This document shows positions 23,286 through 38,578 of a stretch of DNA of 64,000 nucleotides, piece by piece. The stretch covers positions 48,676,238 to 48,740,237 of the forward strand of contig CM054134.1 of NCBI GenBank assembly GCA_028751875.1. The letters are read 5' to 3'. Each line of letters starts with the position of its first letter. Position 1 is the stretch's first letter. A program made the translations under genes and the position numbers. The notes beneath the pieces were generated by a model that was given only the letters and a program-made list of their open reading frames with translations, did no database searches and was not told where the DNA came from. This DNA comes from Rapana venosa (lineage: Eukaryota; Mollusca; Gastropoda; Neogastropoda; Muricidae).

Positions 23286-26231
23286 TTATTTGTCCTGTTG
23301 ACTGTGTTTGTGTTTCATTGAGGACTGAACAAGTCTTGTTCATCGAGCGTCTGTGTGCTTTGTTCATGACTGGACTTAGCTTTGTAAAGAAAAAAAGAAG
23401 TCTTTTTTCTTTGTGTATATTGAACAGTCTGGCTGTCTATCACCTTGTTCTGTGTGTGTGTGTGTGTGTGCGCGTGTGTGTCTCAGTTGACCAAAAGTAC
23501 TTTGCAGTTATTGCCACAGAAACAAAAGAACTTTTGTGGAGTGGGGTTGCATGAATGAAGTTCAAATGAAGGGTTTGTTTTTGTTCTCTCGTCATTCTAT
23601 CTCCCAGAATGTGCAGAGCACTGTGCCAAAGCATCATACATGTGAGGAAGTCTGATACATCCACAAGTACAAATCAACTGACAAATGTAAGTCAGTTGAT
23701 AAAAAAAAAACTAAAGGAAAGGACAACCAGACTCTGCCCATATCAATATAATGATCACTCTTCTTCTAGTGGTCACTCTCACTGCTGGTCATCATGACAA
23801 GGCTGTAGTTAGCAATTCTTATCAGCTAGATGACAAGAAGAGCACTGGTGTAGATAAAGGCAACACTGAGTGAGATGATGTGATGATCCCTGCAAAGGAG
23901 AAGTAATCATGAAGGAATGAAGATATCTGCCCGTGTTTCTGAAACCACAGTGGCTGTCAAGCTTGATGTTGTGCAGTCAAGGGCTCTTCTTTTCTGTCAT
24001 ACCGTTGTTGTTTTTTCTCAACAGCTCTTCTTCTTACTTCATTTCTGCCTCCAATGTCCACTCCTCTGCCTTTTCCCTGCAGTTTTCATTAATTAAACTC
24101 TCTGAAGACTTTACGGTTGGTGTTATCATCAACTTCAAAACGAAAAATGGGAATAGAAGAGTAGTCATGCACACAAAATAATTTGCCCAAAGGTTATGGA
24201 CACAGGTGTGTTATGAATGCATACTAGATGGTTGTATGGTGGGGTGGTAGCAGTTGAAAACCTGTGTACGCAGTAGGAGGAAACTTGAGAACTGAAAATC
24301 ACTAAAACATAGCTTTACACTAAAAGTTGTGTCAAGTTTGCATTCACATACTTGTATACTCTTGAAAATTATGAACACTGGTTATCTTTATTGAAAAGTG
24401 TAGTTTAAAAAACCTGATAAAGATGGAGAAACAACCGACCGTGATTTACACATTTTTATTGGTTCAAAATTTAAACAATCTTTACATGCATTTTGCATTG
24501 ATCAGACATGATATGGATAAAAACCCACAACATCACACAACTAACAAGCTTGCTTAACACTTTTTTTTTTAAAAAGCTATCCAATATGTATGGTAAAAAA
24601 TACTGGACATCCTCCTTTCAAAACCGATTACTTAAAACATATGATAAAATGTCTTTAATATTTCTTCTTTTCAAAGATTGTTACCAATACAAACATTCAA
24701 ATATATTAGTAGTAGTATGACAATTACCAACACAACAAAGGGAATGAGCAATGATGTCACATTATCAAGGAATTCTTCACCATGTTGGTGATAATGTGCA
24801 CTCAATGGTCAGTCCATGACAAATGAATGGCAGGAGTGTAGGAAACCCTGACCACGACAGAAACATGCTTTATGCGATGTCTGGCTTTTCATTGTGTTAG
24901 TGGGTGATATAGTGTTAACCCATAGCAACCATGGTGTGTATGCCAGCATGGAAATGGTACCGTAACTTCATGATCTAGTTTCACATTTATATCACAATCA
25001 CCAAATTATTCAACTTTCGTTGCTCTTTTGTCACCCAATGTATGTACAAATCCCCTAAGATTCTGTGAAGATGTTTGTCACCCAAACTCCTGCTTACATG
25101 TATTACGTCATGATCTGCCAGTCAGATGTCACATCCTGTTCAGATAACATAATATTTGGAAAGGTTAGGGCTCTCAAAAGCAAACTGTAAACACAGCAAT
25201 AAGTAAACTGAATGGTTAAACCAATGGTGGTTGCAAAACCAACAAAACGGGTACACTTCACTGGTAGTCTAGTTTTAATCAATGAATGGCATTTAAGAAT
25301 ATTTTAGTCTGCTTATACAACTGAAATGGCTAACTGGTATGAACATGCGACACATGAGCTGTATTCACATAATTAACATCATTTAGTATGCTGTAGAAAG
25401 AAATCTGAATAAGTAATATGAAGTTGTACATTAATGAATCCATCTTGGAAGAAGGGTATCTTTGGCTGGGTCCAAGAAATGAAAAGGAAAGGATGGATTC
25501 AGGAGTGGTTTCCTCAATGGACCAGCACTTAGCACCACAGGAACAGCACATGGTCTGTGTGTTTGCCCCAGTTTTTGGCCAATATTACACTTGGGGGAGG
25601 GAGGTGGGGGGGGGGGGGTGATGGCACAGACACCGATACTTAAGTACATAATAAACCCTGTATTTGGTTAAACAATATCAACATACTTTTTTCAGGATAC
25701 TGGTTTCCTCAGTTCTGCCAATAAGTCAACTATTTACATATCCACCTCCTGATTGTGCTCTAACACCATACTGGTGCATACAATGACATCCAGTTTCCCC
25801 CATCATGTCAGACCTGTTGACTGTCTTTTTGTTGGCCTTTTTTTTCTAAATGACGGATATGATGCACTGTCCCGTTGGCTGAGAAGTGTGGTAAATGACC
25901 TACAATCTGCATTCGTAAGGTAGATGGTTTGACAGCAGTTCTTCTTTTATAACAATCTATACTCAGTGTACTGAGGATTCCGAGGTGTGCCTTCAATTTA
26001 TAAGTGAGGGCAAAGTTGCTTGAAAAGGTGGGGGGAGGGGGCACTTGGGATTTGAGATAACTTTCTCATATTTGAGACTGTCTTAAAGAGAAACCCTTAC
26101 TTTGTTGGGAATAGAAAAAGCAAGGGAAGAAATAGTAAGGATTAGAGGGGTTGGAAGGGGGAGAAGAGACAGATCTGGAGGTGGAATCTGAAAACCTCCT
26201 CAAAGACTGATGACACAACCTCAGCTTGAAA

Positions 26232-26304
<73 letters not shown>

Positions 26305-27944
26305 GGAGGTAGGACTTCTTTCTCTTTGGATGGCACTAGGCCTACCTTTGCAATTTTTGATATGTTTGCTGATTTTTTCTTACATTTTGCCATGCTGGCA
26401 AATAAAACTGGAATAGCTGGACATCACATGAGTTTTGTTTTGACAGAAATTTGGGTCAACATGGAAAAAGACTTAAGGGTACGGGTTAGGTTTGTGCAAT
26501 TCATGGTTATGAAATGTCTGACTAACATTTCTGCTCTCACAAGACTGATGCAATTCTTGAGACTACTTTCTCAACCCAAATTTCAGATGAAAGGAGGAGA
26601 CTTTTCTGGTTTCTTGATGTTCATCTTCCAATCCAATCCAGCATGATGTTTACAGCCCTGCCAACCACACAGACCCTATGTCAGTTTATCAGCATGTTAA
26701 ACAAACTCTACTGTACTGGCTTATTTGCTTATTTACCCTTTTTACATTCATTTATATATAAATGATTCTATATTTACTTCTGATCAATGATTTGTGTCAT
26801 TGAGGAGAATCAAAACAAATAATTCCATCATACAATATACATTTCTGATTAACATAGGTGAATATTAACAAATATTGCATTGTGAGCGCAATCTTGCAAT
26901 CAGTTTATTTATACCCAGCGAGAAAATACATGCAAATGATCACTTTCTGGATGAGAGAGTGGATGAAAATGGGTGAAATATTTGTCAATGTGATGATCTG
27001 TATAAAGCAGTTATCACAGCCATTCCATGGGTGGTCTGTGAAAGAACACTGCCTTGTTGTAAGTAATACACTACTGATCCAGCAATCTTCTTTTGTCTTT
27101 TCTGGCCCCACCCCTTTAAACACAACTGCTGAATTCATCAAAGACTGGAGCATGGAAAATAGCAGTGTCACGTAAAAATGAAATTCCCTTCAAAACTTAT
27201 GATCTGATCAATCAAAACAAATATAACACTACCCAAATGATGAACAAGATAAATTCCACCCCCCACCCCCCAAAAAAAAATCACTCACATAAAAGGAATA
27301 AAATACATTAAACAGAAAAGAAATATTCATCTAAAAAGTAAAATTGAATGAAAAAAAAGGCATACTACCCCAAAGTGTACCCTGGAAAAACACTACTGCC
27401 TCTACTCTACGGTGCGTGTATCATTCACAAAGCAAACTACGCCAGAATTTATTTATTTATTATTTTTTTTAAATTGGTGGTGGTCCTTGAAAGCTGACCC
27501 CTCCCTTTCTCATGATGGTTGTCAAAACAGATGACCATTCACCTGCACCACTTCTCTTCTGCCCACCAGTGATACCACCATGTCTGTCTCTGTCTCTGGA
27601 GGCGTGGCAAGCAGCTGTCAGTAAGGCACTATGAGGTGCGCTCCTAGGATGCTGTATGTATGTACACAGGCTAAAGCAGCACAAGGCATACCACTGAAGC
27701 ATCAAGCAGTTTGCTCTTCGGCATGTTGCTTCCTAACTTACCAGGGATCCGAAGACAAAATACGTTAAAAAATGGTAGTCAAGTTACCCTTTTCTCCTTC
27801 AAAGTCATTGTCATAATTATCACTGGCAAGTGTCCAATGGATCATGTCCATGTCATGCACACGGTAGATAGGAACTCTTCATTCTTCATCACAGAGTAAC
27901 AGTGCTATGGCCTGCACACACTGTTGTCTTTGGGGATGCAGAGT
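23286..27944. other. Convergent intergenic / ABCA 3'UTR region
   Basis: No homology-supported coding sequence was seen on either strand. On the minus strand, AATAAA-type signals (TTTATT on plus) lie at 27448-27460 and 24455-24460. The latter is followed on minus by a GT-rich stretch, so the ABCA transcript could end about 0.5 or 3.5 kb after its stop. A 64-bp TC microsatellite (26236-26299) and a short G run (25601-25619) are present. The two genes may be separated by little more than 1 kb. Confidence 0.4.
26236..26299. repeat. TC microsatellite
   Basis: Uninterrupted TC dinucleotide run of about 64 bp in the region between the genes. Confidence 0.95.
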
Positions 27945-28217
27945 CTATAGCTTGGTCACCATCGCATCATCGTAGGTTTGGTTTTCAAAAACTAGTGCTG
28001 CGGATGATGGTGCTTTGGGAGGTTGTGAAGAACTGAAAGAGTCTATGTCAGGAGAATACTGGGGATTCATGTAAGCGTAGGTGCTCCCGATCATCGACTT
28101 CTGGAAACTACCATCTTTGATGTCGCCGCTGCCACTGGTGCTGGCACCACTGCTGGAGTCTGCTTCTGTGTCGTGTTCACAGTCATCCGACTGCTCCCGG
28201 GCAAAGTTGACAAACAC
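27945..28217 (-). CDS. ABCA1-like: ABCA terminal exon: [12 protein letters not shown] and C-terminal tail
   Basis: Acceptor TTTTGACTGGCAG, phase 0. It encodes [19 protein letters not shown], a Ser/Gly-rich acidic segment, [20 protein letters not shown] and a stop at 27945-27947. VNFA..QSDD is the conserved C-terminal ABCA1/2/4/7 motif; the tail after it is lineage-specific. Confidence 0.93.
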   Translation of the reverse strand: MFVNFAREQSDDCEHDTEADSSSGASTSGSGDIKDGSFQKSMIGSTYAYMNPQYSPDIDSFSSSQPPKAPSSAALVFENQTYDDAMVTKL

Positions 28218-30911
28218 CTGCCAGTCAAAAGAAAGTCATGATCAAAGTCAAGAAACCATAGGGCAGACAATAGTGACGCACAGATGATAAAGACATTTTT
28301 CAGGCAATGAAGACTGTAAAAGTTAAATGTTTGCAGCTAGAACTGGTATGCTTTACTAAGAGAAGACCAAGCCGACAGAATGTAGCAGCTCATGAACTGG
28401 CAGTAATGCCAGCACTGATCAGCTCAACACTAACTGTTCCTGTATCTGAAAATGCCTACAATGAAATCCATCACATGCTATCAGATGAGGAAGCAAAACA
28501 ATGAAAACATGTGCAGTACAGAGAAATATCCAGGTAGTGGAAAACACTTGTCACAGGAGAACACAAAAGCTAGAAGAAGAAAAATGTTCATGTGAGGTTC
28601 ATGTGAGGCATAACACAAGAAATGCTTTTAGTAAAAAACAAAAGCATAAAGTTGTCATGAAGAAACCTTCCTTTAAGTCAATACAAAACTAAATGATTAC
28701 AACAATCCATGAAAACAATTTTTTCTATATTGTAGGCATATGTCTAGAGTAAACTGAAATCATTATGTGGAGAAATCATTGTCCGAAAGCAACACAGGAA
28801 GAAGCCACAACAGCTTAAACATTGGTGCAATGCTTGGCACACTTATGCACACTGAAAAACATCCAATATTATCTGGTTTCACTTCTTCCTTTTTGGACAA
28901 TAGTGTTAGGTTGCTAAATACAATGGATTATGCTTTAGTACCTTGTCATCAGAATAAAACCAATGAACAATGGATTATGCTTTAGTACCTTGTCATCAGA
29001 ATAAAACCAATGAACAATGGATTATGCTTTAGTACCTTGTCATCAGAATAAAACCAATGAACAATGGATTATGCTTTAGTACCTTGTCATCAGAATAAAA
29101 CCAATGCCAGAACTCACCGAATCCAGCGTGGTCTGTGACACAGAGTAGGACAATGACTATGTTTGGCCTGTGCATCATAACCAAGCTTCAAAGATTCAGC
29201 CACAGAGCTAGCTCACGTTGGGAATCGGACACCTCCCCTCACATGTGGCCAGGTCCTGTCCAGTGGTAAGAACCCCAACACTGTGTAAGCTGGTGTCATT
29301 AAACCTCAAACTGTTGCTTCATAGTTCGTCAAGTATATCTGTTCGTCAAGTTAATGTATTATCTTTTATCGTGATCAATCATGGCTGCCATACACATGAT
29401 GTAAAATATCACCATATTCTAATGACAGGAGTATTTCATGCTTACAACGAAGGACAGTTCTTACACTCAGAAAGATGAACCATGGACTTAAATCATAGAA
29501 ATAACAATTCTTTATCCAAATCCTAATTTTCTTCTACTTTCTGAAAAAAAACCCTCTCTCCTTTTTACTTCAGAAATCACTTTGTCATCCCCTCACCACA
29601 ATCCACCCCTCACCACAATCCTCCCCTCACCACAATCCTCCTGGTCTATCTTCAAACTGGAATGTCCCTTACATTCAACTGTTTTCTTTTTGGATGCAGA
29701 GATGTTCAGATAAATCACCAAACCTTTAGAACAAACACTCTTTTATAATATTTCATAATAAGACAAGCTTCAATAATAAGAAAAGGAACATTTTGTTCGC
29801 TTGGGTGGTTTTTTGGGGGCCTGGGTTTTAAGTGAGGCCGGGGGGGGGGGGGGGGGGGGGGGGCCTGTTACAGACACAGTTTATTTTCCTTTCTGAATTT
29901 GACCAAGATTGCATCTCTGAAATATCTGATTTACGATTACATCATAATATCCTGCTACCTGAACCACGTATCAGAAGAGACCCATCACAGTCCAATCTGT
30001 GAACATGCACAGAGCTCACACCACCCGGGCCTTCTAAGGCCTAGCCTAGTGCAGGAACAGCCACAGACACGGATGGCTTCCTCAACCCAGTCCTTCATGA
30101 TCGCTTCAGCAAAACTCTGCCCATCTCTGCTGTACCAGTGAAGCACTCTACCCATCTCTTTCTGTACCAGTGAAGCACTTTACCCATCTCTACCGTACCA
30201 GGGAAATACTTTACCCATCTCTCCTGTACAAGTGAAGCACTCTACCCATCTCTACTGTAAAAGTGCAGCACTCTACCCAACTCTACTGCACTACTGGTAG
30301 CATTCTACTCTTTTTCTATGCATGCATACTTCCAATGGTGCCCAGCAACGATTCTTGTAAGCAGCCCCAATGCCAACAACGCATGCACTATGATAATGAC
30401 TGCGCGTTTCACTGAACAGGCAAGGAAACAGCGAGTTCTGACTAAAAGCAACACCACAGTTAACACAAACGAGGCAAGCTTCCAGATCAAGTGTGCACAA
30501 CAGATCATGCATGTTTCTTTGCAGGTGCAACCGACAGCTGGCTCTTTGTGTTATACCCACACAATGTTTATGATACAACAATTCACAAAGTTCACGTGCC
30601 ATTAAAAAATTTTTAAACAAAAATATCATTATGTTTATGCAGCACTAAACATCAATGGTGCACAAATCAAAACTCAAACCAAAATTTTAAAAAATGAAAA
30701 CAAATGTGCGCATGCCTGCAGATGCAAGGTTTCAAAATCACAACAGATATCAGTCTGATGTTAAATGTTCCACCTAAGCATTTTTCTCTACCCCCCCCCC
30801 CCCCCCCCCCCCCCCCCCTTCCGACACATCCATTTTCCATATCATTCTTCTTTTTTGGCAATCAAAGCAAATCAACATCGGTTGTAAACGCTTTCAAGAC
30901 CTTCCCCCCCC

Positions 30912-30985
<74 letters not shown>

Positions 30986-31472
30986 CTCTTTCACTGTTGT
31001 TTGATACCCTATTTTTCTGTCAGCAGTTATATTCGAGACATTGTGGAACTTTTTCAGTCTTAGATCTCTGTCATTTGTATCTGGAAAACTAAAAAAAATC
31101 TATCAGTATCAACTGCACATGTGTACATAACTAGCTTCTTCTTTGTTGCTCAAGTTCATCATTACAACTATTATCGGTATTCCGACATTTAAGACATAAA
31201 ACCATCAACAAAGGTGTTCAAGAACTACAGGCCATGAAATTTTACCCTGATCTAGCCCTGATTTTACTTGCAAATGAGTGAGCAAAAAGTCCAGGCATGC
31301 ACAGTTACACAACTCTCTGTAAGCCTTGGGTTAAAACCGATTAATGTGTCCATGCAGTAGTTGCTACGGTGCAACGTCGTTAATGTCACAGCCAACAAAT
31401 GAAAAAGAGTGCCAATAGTTCTTCTCAGAGAAAGTTAGGTTCTTCTCAGAAGGGATAGACAACCTGCATAGC

Positions 31473-31533
<61 letters not shown>

Positions 31534-33394
31534 TCTCCCTCACACACACATACACACACACACAACACACACACACACATCTGAACACACAGTCAACAAA
31601 ATTAGTGATATTTTTGTCACTGATTAGACTGTTTCAAAAGGGCCCATATGGCCGCTAAAAATCAGAATTCCCACATGGCTGTTATAAATTAGAATTCCTA
31701 CATGGCTATTATAAATTACAATTCCTACATGGGTGTTATAAATTTGAATTCCTACATGGGTGTTATAAATTTGAATTCCTACATGGGTGTTGAAAACCAA
31801 AATTCCTGCATGGCTGTTAGAAATTGCATTCATGAATGTCCACACAGAAACCTGTCAGTGGCTGGGTGAGACGTAAGGGAACGAGTTAACAATCCCTTTA
31901 CTCTACGAGTTAAGATGGTTAGTCTCAAAGTACTGCAGATTTCATGCTGTTAGTTAATGATAATAATAATAATAATAATAATAATTAATAAATGGAATTT
32001 ATATAGCGCTGAATCTTGTAAAAAAAAATCGAAGCGCTTAGTTAACAGCACAAGCTATGTGCACTGTGCTTCTTTACAAACTGGACTGTATTATTTTGAA
32101 GTCAGAAAAAAGGTGAAAAAACTGTGACATCTTAAAGTCAAGGACATTTACTTTTCACTATAAATATTGGAAAAACTGCAACAAAATGCTACATTTTCTT
32201 CTCTTACAGTGGTCCTCACATTAGTTCTAAATGAAAAATCTGTTAGCATGTTGGCTGTATGGCTATGTACTAAACTTCACCAGTAATATAATACGCTCTC
32301 TGCATTCTACAAAATCAAATTCAAACTCAAACAAACACAAACCAACCACACACAAAATTAATAACAAACTGAAACTACTGGAAGTGACCAGACAATAGCA
32401 ACATGTGAATAATCATAACAAATATTAAATAATATAGTGTATGCTTCACAGACTCTAAGCTGCTAAACAATCCTACATCTGCTCCTGCATGCTCTGTGCG
32501 TAGAGGCACTGTCCTAAGCATATTGTTGTTCTTTCTTCGCAACTGCACGTGTGTGTGTATGTTTGTGTGTGAGTGTGCATGTGTGTGTGCTTAGGTAAAC
32601 ACATGAGCAGGAATGTAAAACCATGCATCTATGTCTACACTATATGCAAAACTGCATTTTCCAAGTAAAGCACATAAAACATGACAGCGTGACTGCACTG
32701 AAGCGGGTGAAAAGTAACAAATGTGGCAAGCCACGCACTAGGACCAAACACAACCATCAACTGCAGACTGCACATGCACTGCGTACAGGAACTGCCCCTT
32801 ATGAACAGGAGATTATCAGCAGACAGAACCCCTATCCAGCAGTCGGTCACTCCCAACAGATTCAGCCAACACCTACAGATTAACGTCACCAGCACGGGAA
32901 GAATCAAGCCAGAAGCCCATAAACGGAGGTTATGACCCACATGCAGGCCACGGAGAGAACTGTGCGACAAAAAAAAACAGCACTGACCTTGAGCTTCAGA
33001 CTGACCTTGATGACCGATCCTGGGAAATGAGTCAGGAAGGACTCAGCCACTTGGTAGCGCGAGCTGGACAAGCCTTGCAAGTGGAGGATCACCGTGTAGC
33101 CATCGCCGAACCTGAAATGCACCACCCATGGTTTTTTAAAAGTTTTTTCACTTTGCGCTGCTGGAGACCCAGGCCATACAACTCATGTTAGTAACTTCCT
33201 CTTCTGCTGCGTTTCCTATCTGATTTGATGCATGCAGTATGAACTTTCTATCATCATAAATTCTGGTCATGATTTCAAGTTGTCACTTTGTGTTCGGTTA
33301 ATTTATCTTGAAGTTTCTTTCTTTAAAAAAAAGATGCTTGTATGTAGACATTTTCTGTTGTTGGAAATTTTTTATGGCTTTTTTTTCCTGGAAA

Positions 33395-33452
<58 letters not shown>

Positions 33453-34976
33453 CACACACACACACATATATATATATACATATATATATATATATGTATG
33501 CCTAATCTAAATATACTGCTTATACTGAAATTCAATTGTTATCTCTATTGTGGTAGTACTGGAGTTTTTAAAAAATCAAAAGTTGAACTGTTTATATAAA
33601 TTTGGTAATAAAAACGGGGAAAAAAGGTTAACTGTTTTACTAACTTCCTTTAAATAAAAGCATACAGAGTTATGTGAAAAGCAAAGTTCTAAAACGCACA
33701 CACATACTGAAACACTCAACACACACATTCATAGAGTTCATATAGACCTAAAATGCATATATTGATATATCTGCCAGAGTACACACACACACATAGACAC
33801 ACATGTACACACACACATGTACACACACACACACACACACACACATGTACACAACACAACACACACACACACACACACACGCACACCACACACACACACA
33901 CACACACACTTACTTGTGCTTCAAATGCTGAGGACTACCTATGCACTTGAGCTGTCCATTGACCATGATAGCCAGGCGTGAACACAGGGAATCACATTCG
34001 TCCATACTGAGGACAAAGTCACACACACCACTTTGTCATCCAATGAACAGGGGTGCTTTTTAACATTTCTGTCTTCAGATAATTCCTTTCAACTTTGCTA
34101 TCCAGCTAGGTTACAGGTATTTCTATCATTTATTTATTTATTCTTTTATATCGAGGATAATGGAATAAGCAGTCAGGTACTTTTGTACATCCAGTCCCCG
34201 TGTGTATGCGGTTTTGTAAATTTTGTCATCTGTTTCCACCGGCACACAATGGCCTACTCTTCCGAAAAGCGGAACAGGATTTAACGTGTGCGCAAGATGT
34301 TCTGCATGCGTTCGAACACGGGGCCTCGGTTTATAGTCTCATCCGAAGGATAGCAGCCACAGCAATATTAACACATCAACACAAAAAGAAGAAAGAGATA
34401 GAATATTTTCCGAGTTAAAATCATTTTTGATTCCAAAAGCACGAAGCAGCTTGCTCACATGCGTTAGCATTCCGGCCATCTGGCAACAAAGGCCAATGTG
34501 GCCAGAAATACAAATACCACGAAGGCGCTCAGTATGCACCATGAAGCAACAGGATTTTCCACTAGTCGAAGGTGGATGCCTAGAAAGCGCAGAAACAAGA
34601 CTTGCTACACACCTAAGCCTTTAAAATCAATAACACCCTGGTGGCGTAAAGTTATCATCCACTCAACCACTGCACTAGTTAGGTCAGATTTGGGAAATAA
34701 TAATAATAATAATAATAATACTAATGTATGGAATTTATATAGCGCTGAATCTTGTAAAGCAACAAATCAAAGTGCTCAGATGATATATGTATTATTTTTT
34801 AAAATTTATTTAAATATAACAGAACATAACAGAAAGAAGTCGTTTCCTCGTTAAGTGAAATAGACAATTAGGAAAACTAAAATAAAATAATGAAAACCAG
34901 CTGTGCGAGTGACCAACCTCACCCTACATTGATTGATATTCCCACATACATCTTATTGAACTCCATGATTTCAGCA

Positions 34977-35038
<62 letters not shown>

Positions 35039-36861
35039 TCACTATGGGTTGTGGCTTGCACAACGAAAGACACTGTATTTAGACCCTCCCTGCTGGCAGT
35101 GCAGTGCAGTGCAGTGCAGTGCAGTGCAGTGCAGTGCAGTGCAGTGCAGTGCAGTGCAGTGCAGAGCAGACACAGCGGTAGGCGGTGTGGAGGTTACCTG
35201 TGTGAGGTGAGCAGCACAGACTGTCCCCGCTGTGTGGCCATCAGGATGCACCTCCAGACCAGGCGCCGGGTGGCCGGGTCCATGCCTGTGGTGGGTTCAT
35301 CCTGTCCACCACAACAGCCACAACAACTCATTCATAATGATAGTTCACTATTGTTGTTGGTATAACCATGGCAATCTGTTTGATCTCATACACATATACT
35401 GATGATGATGATTTGAGAAGACTGTCATCTTAAAAGCTGTGATTTATTTGGGTTTTTTAAATACTGATATTCTGACACTCACTCACACACATACGCACAC
35501 AAACACGCACACACACACACAGGCACACACACACACACACTCACATACACACACATCCATAAGTGTTCCCCCCAAAAAAACCAGAACGCAGAGGTAAGTC
35601 ATGCTGCCAACCTATAGCCAGCCGACAAACTTGTTACACGAACTGTGATATACATTCAAGTTATCTCCTCCTTTCTGGTTACTTTGCACCATCTCCTCTC
35701 ATCACTGGACACAAGCTGGAAGATGTAGCATAGGGAGCACCTCCTGGCACTTGTCAATTAACGCAGCCTTTGACAGCCGCCACATTCCCAAAAGATCTGC
35801 ATATCAGGGGAGTAGATCTCAGATAAGTCTGGGGGGTTTTGGCCACTTTCCCCTCTGTCTACAGTTTGACTACTTATGATGGTGTTTTGCACCATCGTCA
35901 TGCAGGTTTCTGTCTTTCATAGTTACTCCTTGCGAGTCAAGTTTCACCTAATCAGTCCCCATTATTTTACTTTACATCAACCCCAAATGGCATACCTGCA
36001 TGCTCTAAAACACTGCTGGAAAGTTACACGAGCCGCTCGATGAGCTTTCTAGAGTTTTTGAGCGTGTCAAGTTAAGTCCTCATGGTATAAGAGTGCTCTT
36101 TCAGCGGGACCTCTGACCATACTCACCAAGAGAAGGAGAGGAGGTTGCCCAAGCATCGCGACAGCCAGGGACAGTTTTCGCTTGTTGCCACCGCTGTACG
36201 TGTGCACAGGCTTGTCTGCCAGGCTCTCCAGCTGCAGGAGTTTCAGCTGCTCCGACACCAGGGCCTCGATCTGGTCACTGCCAAAGCCTCTCAGTTTGGC
36301 GTGGAATGTCAGGGTCTGTCTGCCGGTCAGGTACATGTCCAGGGCATTCTCTTGGGGACAGTAGCCCATTTCATCGCCCAGGTGGGAGCGGAGGGCGCTC
36401 AGTCTGAAAGTGGGCAAGAAAAGCAACAGTTGCTTTTTTTTTTAAAGATTTGCTTGAGCACAAACAGAGACATGGACATTCTTGCACGTGAAATTGTGTA
36501 CGAATAGTATCGTCTGATGTCACTTTTAATGAGAAAAAATGTGGGCTCATAATTTTAAATCCCATTTCTATGGCACTCAAACATCATTAACCATAATTTT
36601 ACTCAAACATCATTAGCCATAATATATCAAATTCAAATCGATTTGTCTGAATGTTGCACGCGCATATACACATGCACACATGCACGCGCACACAGCAACA
36701 CACGCACACACACACACACACATGACAAACTGCACTAAAACAACCAGACACTCACTGCCTCTGCTGCACGATGGCGTCCCCCTCAGAAGGGGCAGATGCT
36801 CGTGTCAGCATTTTGAAGGTGGTGGTCTTCCCTGCTCCGTTCACTCCCAGCAAACCAAAGC

Positions 36862-36940
<79 letters not shown>

Positions 36941-38517
36941 GACACACACACACACATACACACACACACATTTTTCTGGGGTTTTTGTTTTGTTTTTAAT
37001 TCCACATATGCATATGTTATTGTTTTTCTTGTTTGATTTGTATAGTTTACCATAGATTAGGGTTTTTTATTCTATGTCTGCATATACATTATCTTTTTTT
37101 TTCTCGCTTTTTTTTTTCTTTAGATAGATGGCTTGATGAAAAAAAGCACATGCACTGCTTATTCAATGTACCATCTGAAAATAAAAGTTTGACTTTGACT
37201 TTGACTTTACACACACACACACACACAACACACACACACAACACACACAACACACACACACACTACACACACAGCCATACAGTAGTTCCTGAACTTTTCC
37301 CAACCCATGCCTATTAAACACAGGGCAGGGTTGCTATTTTGACAGTCTCCATCCAAAATTTAAAGCCTTTTTTTTCTTTTTTTGGTTTTGTTATTTTGTT
37401 TTTATTTTTACAATTGTCAACTTCTTCTTTGCTAGTGCAAAGCAACAACTCCTTCCTTTTTGTTTGCATTTTGCTTCTGCTTTTCCTTTTTTGTGGTAGT
37501 GCTAAAGAGAATAAAACTGACATCAATCAAATCCACTCCCACCCACCCGCAACCCTACTGATGTTTAAAAAAAACTCGATTGCAAAGCCAGGATGAGTGA
37601 AATGCCCACCCACAATAAGGTTTGAACTATTGATTATTTGTCATTGGTTGTATGACTGTGTAAGATTAAGTCGAATGCATGCGCTTTGATTTGTCTTTGC
37701 AAGATATAGCGCTATTAGTTCTTTTCTTCTTCCTCTTCTTTATTTTTCATTATTATAATACTAGCATTTTCTTGACAACACTCTAGTGCAATTTCGACAT
37801 CTGCTGTTCACATTCTCATTTTGCCCATGATAGCATGACCCCAGTCTTCTGTGGCATGCATGCTCGTGCACACGCACACATACACACACACGCACGCACA
37901 CATACACACATACACACTGTACTCTGACTCCAGTTGTTCACAATGGCACAAGCTAACACCATCCTAGGAGCACAGCCACAGAACTGCCGACCTGTACACA
38001 CCTCTCCTTTGTTGACACCGAAGCTGAGGTTGTTGACAGCACAGAACCGCTTCAGTCCTCGGCGGTACACCTGCGCATGTACCAAGATCATCCAGCAAGT
38101 CAGGCCAGAAAACAGCACACACTGGACAATATTGTCAAGTCACAAAAAGAGCAATAACAATCATGTTTCCATTTTTTTTTAAATCACATTAAAAAGTGAG
38201 AAAAAACTTACATGATAAAAACACACAATTAAACAAACTGAAGTGTATGTCACATGAAAACATGCAATACTCCCGCCCCCCCCCCCCCCCCAACACACAC
38301 ACAAAAAGTAGCCCATAATTTTATATTTCTATGTTCATGTTCAATACTTCTGTAAAAGTTTGTTTAACAAAAATAAAAGTGCATACACACACACGCGCGC
38401 GCGCGATATAATTTGTTTGACATTTTTATGATTTTTTAAAATATTCTTTAAAAAATCTGTTTTTAACTAAGCATGAGCACATGCGTGCGTGTATTACGTG
38501 TGTGTGTGTGTGTGTGT

Positions 38518-38578
<61 letters not shown>

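Larger units (their letters stand above)
29160..32987. other. ABCA intron, repeat-rich; one expected exon not located
   Basis: The ABCA segment between FPGSVIK and YSVSQTTL (about 40 residues in family members) should lie here, but no convincing match was seen on the minus strand. The region contains G and C runs (29841-29863, 30791-30818), CT tracts (30908-30989, 31476-31531), a 34-bp repeat (30125-30300) and a 29-bp repeat (31645-31830). Confidence 0.5.

Noticed and set aside
36680..37036. Plus-strand frame with His-Thr repeats
   Set aside because: CA microsatellite overlapping the ABCA Walker A exon on the other strand.
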